Source: Bacteroidota bacterium (GTDB lineage Bacteria > Bacteroidota > Bacteroidia > Bacteroidales > Marinifilaceae). Taken from it: 8,334 nucleotides of DNA. The DNA is taken from NCBI GenBank assembly GCA_023400335.1, contig JAEXFF010000279.1, positions 1 through 8,334 on the forward strand. Direction: 5' to 3'. Under the pieces are notes generated by a model, which was not told the DNA's origin, did not search any database, and worked only from the letters and a program-made list of their open reading frames with translations. Shown one piece after another: positions 1 to 6,710 of this stretch; the stretch's first letter is position 1, and every line of letters starts with the position of its first letter. Both the position numbers and the translations under genes were made by a program.

Positions 1-512
1 GCATTGCTACAGAAACAGCTAAATATGTCAGGGAACTGGCCGGGACGCCTACCCAGTTATTGGATACGCGTAAAACGGCACCGGGCTTACGGGTACTGGA
101 CAAAATGGCTGTAAAAGACGGGGGAGGAACAAATCATCGCATGGGATTGTACGACATGGTGATGATCAAAGACAATCACATCAAAGTAGCCGGCAGCATC
201 ACCCGTGCTGTTGAAGCCGTAAAAGCCCATATTCCCGGTGGCATCAAAATTGAGGTGGAAACGACTCGTCCGGATGAAGTAAAAGAAGCCCTGGAAGCCA
301 AAGCAGACATTATCATGCTGGATAATATGGACAATGCCGCTATGGCTGAAGCCGTAAAATTCATCGGCGGGCGGGCTAAAACAGAAGCTTCCGGAAATAT
401 GAATATTTCCCGCCTGAAAGAAGTAGCTGCAACCGGAGTCGATTTTATCAGTGTCGGAGCACTGACCCACTCTGTGAAAGCTCTCGATATCAGCATGAAT
501 ATCAAAGCATAA
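1..512 (+). CDS. nadC: Nicotinate-nucleotide pyrophosphorylase (quinolinate phosphoribosyltransferase), 3' part
   Basis: Cytosolic enzyme of de novo NAD synthesis: quinolinate plus PRPP gives nicotinate mononucleotide, CO2 and pyrophosphate. The reading frame is open from base 3 (IATETAKYVRELAGT...) with no start inside the window, so the gene is cut by the left edge. About 169 residues are present; the family is usually about 280-290, so roughly the first 115 are missing. Family motifs are clear in order: LLDTRKTAPGLR (PRPP and quinolinate binding, Arg/Lys rich), GGGTNHRMGLYD, MIKDNHI, IEVE, IIMLDN, EASGN and the C-terminal ISVGALTHS. The TTG at 60 lies inside the conserved LLDTRKT motif and is not a start. 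The gene lies upstream of nadA on the same strand, separated by 277 bases and a terminator-like hairpin, so the two are probably separate transcripts with a shared pathway. Identification is very secure. Confidence 0.97.
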   Translation, partial: IATETAKYVRELAGTPTQLLDTRKTAPGLRVLDKMAVKDGGGTNHRMGLYDMVMIKDNHIKVAGSITRAVEAVKAHIPGGIKIEVETTRPDEVKEALEAKADIIMLDNMDNAAMAEAVKFIGGRAKTEASGNMNISRLKEVAATGVDFISVGALTHSVKALDISMNIKA

Positions 513-554
513 ATAAGACCCTAATTTCATTTGAATAACAGAAAATATACTGGA

Positions 555-600
555 AAATGCCTGCCTGTCAACCCTGTTGATGTGCAGGCATTTATACTGT
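555..600 (+). terminator. Hairpin downstream of nadC, probable terminator
   Basis: Bases 555-564 (AAATGCCTGC) pair perfectly with 584-593 (GCAGGCATTT). Inside, after one mismatch, 566-572 pairs with 576-582 using two G-T wobbles, leaving a three-base loop (CCT). The long stem lies 42 bases after the nadC stop. The T run after it is short and broken (TTTATACTG), so intrinsic termination may be inefficient. The A-rich 5' arm could also make it act for minus-strand transcription. Confidence 0.55.
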
Positions 601-752
601 TCAAAAACGGCAAACAGTCCTACCAATTTCGTCATCCGGCAAAACATCAATCCCCTATTAAAAGAAGTATCCAACTTTAAACTTTGAACCCGGAAGTGTT
701 TAAACTTTTTCAACACTTAAACATTTGAACATTCAAACTTTTTCTTTTCTTT

Positions 753-769
753 TATCTTTGTTATCTTTG
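753..769 (+). promoter_or_regulatory. Tandem Bacteroidota -7 boxes upstream of nadA
   Basis: Two perfect TATCTTTG octamers lie at 753-760 and 762-769, both matching the Bacteroidota TAnnTTTG -7 consensus and sitting 20-37 bases before the nadA ATG. No TTTG lies at the usual 19-21 base spacing; the nearest, at 724-727, is 25 bases upstream of the first box. Either box could serve, giving an untranslated leader shorter than about 25 bases. Upstream bases 601-752 hold AT-rich sequence with several AAACTTT-like words and no gene. Confidence 0.6.
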
Positions 770-789
770 AAGCCGAAAATCAAAAAGCT

Positions 790-1716
790 ATGACTCATAC
801 GGAGATAACTGACAGGATCAAACAACTGAAAAAAGAAAAAAATGCCGTTATTTTAGCCCATTATTATACCCGGCCGGAAGTTCAGGATATTGCTGATTAT
901 CTGGGTGATTCCCTGGGTTTATCGCAAGAAGCGGGAAAAACGGAAGCGGATATCATTGTATTTTGCGGAGTACATTTTATGGCTGAAACAGCTTCTATCA
1001 TATCTCCTGATAAAAAAGTACTTATTCCGGCCCGGCATGCCGGTTGTTCGCTGGCCGAAAGCCTGAGCGGATATGAATTAAAGGAGTGGAAAAAAGCCAA
1101 TCCCGACGGAATTGTTGTCAGTTATGTCAACACTACAGCCGAAGTGAAAGCCTGGACAGACATCTGTTGTACTTCCGCCAATGCATTGAAAGTTGTAGAA
1201 AGTTTGCCGGAAAACCGGAAAATCCTCTTTGTTCCGGACAAAAATCTGGGGGCCTGGATACAGAAAAAAACGGGCCGTCAACTGGAACTATGGCAGGGAG
1301 ACTGTTGTGTACACGAGCGGATAACTTCGGAAATGATCCTCCTGAAAAGCCGGGAATATCCGGAAGCTGACATTCTGATTCATCCGGAATCACAATGTTC
1401 ACACGAGGACGTAATCCTGAATTTACCGCAGGCCTATATGTATTCCACAGCCGGAATGATTAAACATGCTTTAAATTCTTCCAAAAAACAGTTTATCATC
1501 GCAACGGAAATCGAAACCATACATAAACTGAAAAAAGACAATCCTGCCAAAGAGTTTATTCCGATTCATCCCCAAACGATATGCGGGCAAATGAAAAAAG
1601 TAACTCTGGCAAACGTATTGGAAGCATTGGAGAAAGAACAATATGAAGTAAAAGTTCCCGAAGATATCCGGGAAAAAGCCAAACTTCCGATAGAAAGAAT
1701 GTTGAAAATCAATTAA
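790..1716 (+). CDS. nadA: Quinolinate synthase A ([4Fe-4S] enzyme)
   Basis: Cytosolic iron-sulfur enzyme condensing iminoaspartate with dihydroxyacetone phosphate to quinolinate, the substrate of NadC. The protein has 308 residues, the usual size for the family. Visible motifs are ILAHYYTRPEVQ (His24, substrate pocket), GDSLGLSQEA, FCGVHFMAETA, AGCSLAE (Cys86), SYVNTTAEVKA, the GDCCVHER region (Cys172 followed by Cys173), HPE (198-200), STAGM and HPQTICGQM (Cys265). Cys86, Cys172 and Cys265 match the three cluster-ligand positions known for the family. The ATG at 790 is chosen because the MT..ITDRIKQLKKEKNAVILAHYY N-terminus has normal length and lies just behind two -7 boxes. There is no clear Shine-Dalgarno, as expected in Bacteroidota. 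The iminoaspartate-producing nadB is not in the window. pheT follows after 9 bases, suggesting co-transcription. Confidence 0.97.
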   Translation: MTHTEITDRIKQLKKEKNAVILAHYYTRPEVQDIADYLGDSLGLSQEAGKTEADIIVFCGVHFMAETASIISPDKKVLIPARHAGCSLAESLSGYELKEWKKANPDGIVVSYVNTTAEVKAWTDICCTSANALKVVESLPENRKILFVPDKNLGAWIQKKTGRQLELWQGDCCVHERITSEMILLKSREYPEADILIHPESQCSHEDVILNLPQAYMYSTAGMIKHALNSSKKQFIIATEIETIHKLKKDNPAKEFIPIHPQTICGQMKKVTLANVLEALEKEQYEVKVPEDIREKAKLPIERMLKIN

Positions 1717-1725
1717 ATTAATCAT

Positions 1726-4173
1726 ATGAATATCTCATTAAACTGGCTGAAAGACTATCTGAAAACGGATCTGGATGTAAAAGAAATTTGTAATATTCTG
1801 ACCAGTATCGGTCTGGAAGTTGCCGGATATGAAAAAATCGAATCCATTAAAGGAGGATTAAAAGGATTAGTCATCGGAGAAGTAAAAACTTGTGAACCTC
1901 ATCCCGACTCCGACCATTTACATATCACAACCGTCGATTTGGGGGACGGGCGGCTAAGGCCGATTGTCTGCGGGGCACCCAATGTTGCTGCCGGACAAAA
2001 AGTTGTGGTTGCTACCATTGGCACCACTCTTTATGACGGAGACAAAGAATTCATCATTAAAAAATCGAAAATACGGGGTCAGGAATCGGAAGGAATGATT
2101 TGTGCCGAAGATGAAATCGGAATCGGGAACGATCATGCCGGTATTATTGTATTACCGCCCGAAGCAAAAGTGGGGACCCCGGCTGCCGAATATTATGGTA
2201 TCACAGCAGACTATGTGATTGAAATCGACATTACCCCCAACCGGGCGGACGGAGCTTCGCATTTAGGAGTAGCCCGTGATCTGGCAGCTTATCTGCAACA
2301 AAAACAATCTATATCCTATACCCTTCCTGCTGTGGATAATTTTGCTGCCGACAGCAATACGGCAGGCCTCACTATCGAAGTACAACGTCCGGAAGCCTGT
2401 ATACGGTATGCGGGTATATGTATTGAAGGAGTTGAAGTAAAAGAATCTCCGGAATGGCTGAGAACCCGTTTAAAAGCAATCGGACTGAACCCGATCAATA
2501 ATATTGTGGACATTACCAATTTTATCCTTTTCGAACTGGGTCAGCCCCTTCATTCTTTTGACAAAGATAAAATAAAAGGAAATAAAGTGGTCGTCCGCAG
2601 TTTTCCCACAGGTACAAAATTTGTCACACTGGACGGGACAGAAAGGGAATTGCACCAAGACGACCTTATGGTTTGCAATGCTGAAGAGCCTATGTGTATT
2701 GCAGGGGTATTCGGTGGTTTGGAAAGCGGTATTACTTCCCAAACCCAAAATGTATTTCTGGAAAGTGCCTGTTTCGATCCCGTATTTGTACGGAAAACAG
2801 CCCGGCGGCACGGCCTGAACACAGACGCCTCTTTCCGCTTTGAGAGAGGAACAGATCCCAACATCGTCGTTTATGCCCTGAAAAGAGCAGCCCTCTTGAT
2901 CAAAGAATTGGCAGGAGGCCGGATAACTTCCGAAATCATTGACATATATCCCCAACCGATTAAAGATTTTGAAGTGGAGATAAAATATGCACATGTCGAC
3001 CGGCTGATCGGGAAAAAAATCGGGAAAGAAAATATCTGTAAAATACTGAAGGCCCTGGAAATAAAAATTGTACAGGAAACAGAAGAAGGCTTACTATTGC
3101 ATATACCTCCCTATCGGGTAGATGTCCGGCGGGAAGCCGATGTAATTGAAGACATCCTCCGGATCTACGGTTTCAATAATATTGAAGTACCGGCAAAAGT
3201 AAACTCTACCCTAAGTTACACACAAAAGCCGGATGATTACCGTCTGAAAAATATCATCGGGGACCTGTTAGCCGCTAACGGATTCAACGAGATCATGAAT
3301 AATTCCCTGACAAAAGCTTCCTATTTTGAAAAGTTAAATACTTACCAACCGGAAAATACAGTCCTCCTCTTCAATCCGTTGAGTTCGGACCTGAATGCCA
3401 TGCGACAGAGCCTGCTGTTCGGCGGATTGGAAACCGTCGCATACAACATCAACCGGAAAAATGAAAATCTCAAATTATTTGAATTCGGAAAAGTTTATAC
3501 TTTTCATAAAAAAGAGGGAGAAAATCCGCTTAAACAATACCGGGAAGAAAACAAACTGGCTTTATTCGTAACCGGTAGCAAAAATCCCCTTTCCTGGAAT
3601 ACCCAGGAAAGCAGAAGTGATTTTTACACCCTAAAGGCTTACGGAGAAACAATCCTGAAACGTCTGGGATTCCCGATGGATCACCTGAATACGGAAGAAA
3701 ATACCTGGGATATTTTTAAAGAAGGTTTAAATTATACACAAAACGGCCAGCTTTTAATGAGCATAGGAAGGATCAGTCATAAAATAGTAAAAGCTATGGA
3801 TATTGGTCAGGAGGTATATTATGCTGAATTTGCCTGGGAAAATATAATGAAAGCCTTGAAAAACCATACCATTCATTTTACTCCTATGCCCAAGTTCCCT
3901 TCTGTAAAGCGGGACCTGGCATTGTTACTGGATAAAAAAGTAACCTTTAAGGAAGTAAAAGAAATTGCATGGCGTACAGAAAAAAGCTTATTGAAAAATG
4001 TAAATCTGTTCGATGTGTACGAGGGAGAAAAACTAGGTAAGGATAAAAAATCCTACGCGATTAGTTTTACCCTGCAAGACGAAGAAAAAACATTGACTGA
4101 CAAACAGATAGACAAGATTATGAACAAGCTGATCGGGGCTTATAAACACCTCTTAGGGGCAGAAATCCGTTAA
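1726..4173 (+). CDS. pheT: Phenylalanine--tRNA ligase beta subunit
   Basis: Beta subunit of the cytosolic alpha2beta2 phenylalanyl-tRNA synthetase, which charges tRNA-Phe; the beta chain carries the tRNA-binding and editing domains. At 815 residues it is full length (E. coli about 795). Domains in order: N-terminal segment MNISLNWLKDYL; OB-fold tRNA-binding domain about 43-150 (GEVKTCEPHPDSDHLHI, IRGQESEGMICAEDE); B3/B4 editing region about 215-400 (VDITNFILFELGQPLHSFD, RRHGLNTDASFRFERGTDP); B5 domain about 415-486 (PPYRVDVRREADVIEDILRIYG); catalytic-like core about 500-700; C-terminal ferredoxin-fold anticodon-binding domain about 720-815 (KFPSVKRDLALLL, SFTLQDEEKTLTDKQID). The start follows the nadA stop by 9 bases, so it is probably translated from a nadA-pheT message. 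The alpha subunit gene pheS is not adjacent here, unlike the pheST operons of many bacteria. No frameshift or missing domain was seen. Confidence 0.97.
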   Translation: MNISLNWLKDYLKTDLDVKEICNILTSIGLEVAGYEKIESIKGGLKGLVIGEVKTCEPHPDSDHLHITTVDLGDGRLRPIVCGAPNVAAGQKVVVATIGTTLYDGDKEFIIKKSKIRGQESEGMICAEDEIGIGNDHAGIIVLPPEAKVGTPAAEYYGITADYVIEIDITPNRADGASHLGVARDLAAYLQQKQSISYTLPAVDNFAADSNTAGLTIEVQRPEACIRYAGICIEGVEVKESPEWLRTRLKAIGLNPINNIVDITNFILFELGQPLHSFDKDKIKGNKVVVRSFPTGTKFVTLDGTERELHQDDLMVCNAEEPMCIAGVFGGLESGITSQTQNVFLESACFDPVFVRKTARRHGLNTDASFRFERGTDPNIVVYALKRAALLIKELAGGRITSEIIDIYPQPIKDFEVEIKYAHVDRLIGKKIGKENICKILKALEIKIVQETEEGLLLHIPPYRVDVRREADVIEDILRIYGFNNIEVPAKVNSTLSYTQKPDDYRLKNIIGDLLAANGFNEIMNNSLTKASYFEKLNTYQPENTVLLFNPLSSDLNAMRQSLLFGGLETVAYNINRKNENLKLFEFGKVYTFHKKEGENPLKQYREENKLALFVTGSKNPLSWNTQESRSDFYTLKAYGETILKRLGFPMDHLNTEENTWDIFKEGLNYTQNGQLLMSIGRISHKIVKAMDIGQEVYYAEFAWENIMKALKNHTIHFTPMPKFPSVKRDLALLLDKKVTFKEVKEIAWRTEKSLLKNVNLFDVYEGEKLGKDKKSYAISFTLQDEEKTLTDKQIDKIMNKLIGAYKHLLGAEIR

Positions 4174-4230
4174 TCTTTTGTATCTGTAAAATTGTCCGAA
4201 AAATCTGTTTTTAAAAGATAAAGCGTTAGT

Positions 4231-4292
4231 AAAGCCAGACGGGGTCAGGCAACCGATAAGGTGCAGACAAACTTCCTCGTCTGGTTTTTCTT
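4231..4292 (+). terminator. Long hairpin terminator after pheT, possibly a structured RNA
   Basis: Bases 4235-4244 (CCAGACGGGG) pair with 4275-4284 (CCTCGTCTGG) with one G-T wobble. The stem extends outward by AAAG (4231-4234) against TTTT (4285-4288). TTTTTCTTT follows the GC stem, as expected for intrinsic termination on the plus strand. The loop is long (30 bases) and contains a second hairpin, GCAACC (4249-4254) with GGTGC (4260-4264 including one bulged A), loop GATAA. It lies 57 bases after pheT and faces the convergent response regulator gene. The rest of 4174-4407 shows no gene; a 12-bp palindrome CTTTCCGGAAAG lies at 4290-4301. Confidence 0.75.
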
Positions 4293-4407
4293 TCCGGAAA
4301 GCCCAAACCGGTAAATTTTAATTATCTGTTTCACGTTATAATCCCGCTAAATGTTTCCGGGACTTACTCCGAAGATATTTTTGCATTTAAACAAACCTTC
4401 CCGTATT

Positions 4408-5082
4408 TCAGGCTTTAAGGATATAGCCCTTCTTTTTCAGGGAGAGGATCGATATTAAATTATCCGGTTTCAATACTTGACGCAGGTAGGTTATCTGGAC
4501 ATTAAGAGAGAGGGAATTGGAATAACTGCTGTGCCCCCAAACCTTATCGAGTATATACTCCCGCTCTGCAACGGAATTGAGCCGCTCAGCCAATATTTTC
4601 AGTATATCCGACTGCCTGACGGATATCGTTTGAGATTTTCCGTTAAAATTTATGCTGCAGAGAGAAGGATTGAAAACAGTCTTTCCCAGTTGGTAAATTG
4701 TTTCCTCCTGATCCGTTAATCCTTCGAATCTTTCTTTGATTTTGGCTGTCAATTCCTCGGGATAAAAAGGTTTAGGAATATAATCGTTCCCTTTCAGACG
4801 AAAACCTTTCAGGCGGTCCGATTTTTCGGTTCTGTCTGTCAGAAAAAATATAAGTACCCGTTTATCGCTTTCGCGAATCTTCCGTGCCAGTTCGAACCCG
4901 TCCATTTCGGGCATATTAATATCCAGTAAAACCAAATCCGGTTTTACAGAAGGAAATAATTCCCAGGCCACTTTCCCATTGTGAGCGTATATTACCTGAT
5001 AGGATTCTTCTTCCAAAAACCGTTTTAAAAACATAGAATTCTGCAGATCATCATCTACCAGTAAAATTTTTTTCCCGTTCAT
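4408..5082 (-). CDS. OmpR/PhoB-family response regulator (RprY-like)
   Basis: Cytoplasmic DNA-binding response regulator, 224 residues. The N-terminal receiver (about 4-118) has the acidic pair in LLVDDD (Asp10/11), phospho-acceptor Asp54 in LVLLDINMPEMDG, Thr82 in FFLTDRTE, and the lysine of PKPF (Lys104), so it should be phosphorylatable. The C-terminal winged helix (about 128-223) shows SVRQSDILKILAERLNSVAEREYILDKVWG, NVQITYLRQVLK and the KKKGYIL wing. The overall form resembles Bacteroides RprY. The start codon overlaps the kinase stop (ATGA, 5079-5082), so the two are translationally coupled and clearly partners. It runs convergently towards pheT. No T-rich hairpin terminator of its own was seen downstream on the minus strand. 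The signal and targets are unknown; the divergent peptidase gene is the obvious candidate target. Confidence 0.93.
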   Translation of the reverse strand: MNGKKILLVDDDLQNSMFLKRFLEEESYQVIYAHNGKVAWELFPSVKPDLVLLDINMPEMDGFELARKIRESDKRVLIFFLTDRTEKSDRLKGFRLKGNDYIPKPFYPEELTAKIKERFEGLTDQEETIYQLGKTVFNPSLCSINFNGKSQTISVRQSDILKILAERLNSVAEREYILDKVWGHSSYSNSLSLNVQITYLRQVLKPDNLISILSLKKKGYILKA

Positions 5083-6533
5083 TGCTTTTTGGGTATTTCA
5101 ATAATAAACTGACTTCCTTCGCCCCACTTACTTTTCACGGATATTTTCCCCTTATGAGCCGTAACCAATAATTTGACATAACACAATCCCAAGCCCATTC
5201 CCGGAATATTTTTATCCGTAATACAAGAACTCCGGAAATATTTGTCAAAAACATAACCGCATTCTGCCGAAGGAATTCCGGTGCCGTTATCTTCAACCGT
5301 TATTCTATAGTGATCTCCGGCCGATTCACAACTGATATGAATGAAAGTTTCGCCTTCCGAATATTTGACAGCATTTTCGAGTAAATTGCATATAATATTG
5401 AACAGGTGCATTTTATCCGCCATAATTTCAGTATTACTGTCATTAAAAGAAGTGCTCACATTTATTTTCCGATCTGTCGGCAGGTTTTGTTTATCAATAC
5501 ATTCAGCTATAAGTTCTTTGAGCTGAAACACAGATAAATTCAAGGGAATTTCTTCCCTGTTCCCATAGGTTAAATCCCTTAGTTTGGAGAAATAGGAAGA
5601 AAGATTGTCCAGTTCATTTTGTGAACTGCGGAGAATATCCTCTTTCATCTGTTTATCCAGCATCATTCTGTCGTTCTTCATAAAAGAAATACACAATTTA
5701 AGCGTGGCAACCGGCCTTTTAAGCTCGTGTATCATTGTTTTGATAAAGTCTTTTCTCAATTCTTCAATTTTGCGTTGCTTGAAAATAGTTCTCATTTGGC
5801 ATATCAAACAAAACAGGAGCAAAAATGAAAGCATTACGGAACCGAAAAAAGATCCGAGCATTCTTTCCAATATGGGATACATCCCTGATTTATAAGTTAC
5901 CCTTACTTGTTCCTTTCCCAAAATATCGAATGGATAGACGATTTCCAACGTAGGCTTCCAGACTGAGTTACCGATTAATTTCTGCGGTCTCCAAAGCATG
6001 GTATCTGCCTTTTCGGTTTTTACAGACAAAGCCTTTATTCCTTGTTCCTGAAGCAATGAATCAAGCCGCAGGATACTGAAAGGAGATAATTTGTTTATCT
6101 GAAATCTTTCCAAGGCATCGTATATACCGAACTCCCCCTGAGAAGTAGTCACATGGAACCGGTAAGCTTCCACTCCCTTACCCGTCGCGGACAATGAGTC
6201 CATTTCTGCTACAGCAATAGATTTCACAGACTTAACTTTGTTTTTGTCGATTATATACACATAGAGGGTCCAATCGATTTCGGAACCTGAAAGAAGCGGA
6301 TCCTGTTTCACCTTCATTTCCCACCGATTCAGTGAATAGAATTCCTTATTTTGTAATTCTTTTCTTTGAATTTTATCCTTTATACATATATCCACTGTTT
6401 TTTGAAACAATTCTTCTTCATGCAATCCCAAGGTATATATATATTGGTTCGTCAGCCAAAATCCCTGCAGGACCGCCAGGGCAATCAATGCAGCAATTGT
6501 AAGCCAACGGATTATCTGAATGCGTTTTTCCAT
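5079..6533 (-). CDS. Membrane sensor histidine kinase (RprX-like)
   Basis: Inner-membrane sensor kinase, 484 residues, partner of the regulator that follows it with a 4-base overlap. A first membrane helix lies at about 9-28 (WLTIAALIALAVLQGFWL), then a periplasmic sensor region of about 195 residues with no domain I can name, then a second helix at about 226-246 (LGSFFGSVMLSFLLLFCLI). The cytoplasmic part has an H-box DFIKTMIHELKRPVATLK (His269), N-box LLENAVKYS (Asn387), G1 box DNGTGIP (from Asp415), F-box FDKYFR (429-433) and G2 box GMGLGL (from 445). All catalytic motifs are intact. No HAMP or PAS domain is evident between helix two and the H-box, as in the RprX-type kinases of Bacteroidales. 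The ATG at 6533 gives a short cytoplasmic stretch before helix one, a sensible start. The activating signal cannot be told from sequence. Confidence 0.93.
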   Translation of the reverse strand: MEKRIQIIRWLTIAALIALAVLQGFWLTNQYIYTLGLHEEELFQKTVDICIKDKIQRKELQNKEFYSLNRWEMKVKQDPLLSGSEIDWTLYVYIIDKNKVKSVKSIAVAEMDSLSATGKGVEAYRFHVTTSQGEFGIYDALERFQINKLSPFSILRLDSLLQEQGIKALSVKTEKADTMLWRPQKLIGNSVWKPTLEIVYPFDILGKEQVRVTYKSGMYPILERMLGSFFGSVMLSFLLLFCLICQMRTIFKQRKIEELRKDFIKTMIHELKRPVATLKLCISFMKNDRMMLDKQMKEDILRSSQNELDNLSSYFSKLRDLTYGNREEIPLNLSVFQLKELIAECIDKQNLPTDRKINVSTSFNDSNTEIMADKMHLFNIICNLLENAVKYSEGETFIHISCESAGDHYRITVEDNGTGIPSAECGYVFDKYFRSSCITDKNIPGMGLGLCYVKLLVTAHKGKISVKSKWGEGSQFIIEIPKKQ

Positions 6534-6551
6534 TTTTACTTTTACTTGTAG

Positions 6552-6559
6552 CGAAGGTA
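6552..6559 (-). promoter_or_regulatory. Weak candidate -7 box for the kinase-regulator operon
   Basis: Read on the minus strand this is TACCTTCG, one base off TAnnTTTG, 18 bases before the kinase ATG. No TTTG lies at 19-21 bases upstream; the nearest minus-strand TTTG is inside the inverted repeat at 6589-6604, 34 bases away. Support is weak. Confidence 0.25.
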
Positions 6560-6588
6560 TGAAATTCCATTCTCATAGCATATAAATA

Positions 6589-6604
6589 GGGAACAAAAGT
6601 TCCC
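6589..6604. repeat. Perfect inverted repeat in the divergent control region
   Basis: GGGAAC (6589-6594) and GTTCCC (6599-6604) are perfect inverted arms around AAAA. The 6-bp arms with a 4-bp centre could be a dimeric operator. If transcribed towards the kinase it would form a small hairpin in the leader. It lies 56 bases upstream of the kinase start and about 75 bases before the -7 box of the peptidase gene. Confidence 0.5.
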
Positions 6605-6614
6605 TGCCGTAATA

Positions 6615-6647
6615 ATTCAATAATAATTCCGGAATGATTCAATAAGG
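6615..6647 (+). promoter_or_regulatory. Three 11-bp-phased direct repeats, candidate response-regulator site
   Basis: Three consecutive 11-base units begin at 6615, 6626 and 6637: ATTCAATAATA, then ATTCCGGAATG, then ATTCAATAAGG. All share ATTCnnnAA, and the outer two share ATTCAATAA exactly, 22 bp apart. Direct repeats at one helical turn are the usual layout of OmpR/PhoB-family sites, and such a regulator is encoded next door. The array ends about 30 bp upstream of the peptidase -7 box, a position suited to activation. The assignment to this regulator is inference. Confidence 0.5.
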
Positions 6648-6677
6648 ATCCCCCAATAACAGGGAGATTTTAACCCT

Positions 6678-6685
6678 TATCTTTG
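6678..6685 (+). promoter_or_regulatory. Bacteroidota -7 box of the metallopeptidase gene
   Basis: TATCTTTG matches TAnnTTTG perfectly, 25 bases before the ATG at 6711. The region about 19-25 bases upstream (roughly 6652-6660, CCCAATAAC) lacks a TTTG -33 element. A good -7 without a -33 fits a promoter that needs an activator. Confidence 0.65.
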
Positions 6686-6710
6686 TCTGCAGAATTAAAA
6701 AGAAAATGAT

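Noticed and set aside
87..716. Long minus-strand open frame overlapping nadC and its downstream gap.
   Set aside because: It runs antisense through conserved nadC coding sequence, has no recognisable domain, and its N-terminal part covers the terminator-like hairpin. It is a shadow frame.
2470..2994. Minus-strand open frame of 174 codons inside pheT.
   Set aside because: It is fully antisense to the conserved B3/B4 region of pheT, with no domain, promoter or plausible start context.
4231..4292. Calling the post-pheT hairpin a SAM-I riboswitch.
   Set aside because: Only the P3-like arm and the following joiner resemble SAM-I; the kink-turn helix, pseudoknot and a regulated downstream gene are missing. 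It is kept as a terminator with a lower-confidence finding.
4290..4301. 12-bp palindrome CTTTCCGGAAAG after the pheT terminator.
   Set aside because: TCCGGA words are frequent throughout this window, the site is between convergent genes, and no promoter is nearby, so an operator role is unsupported.
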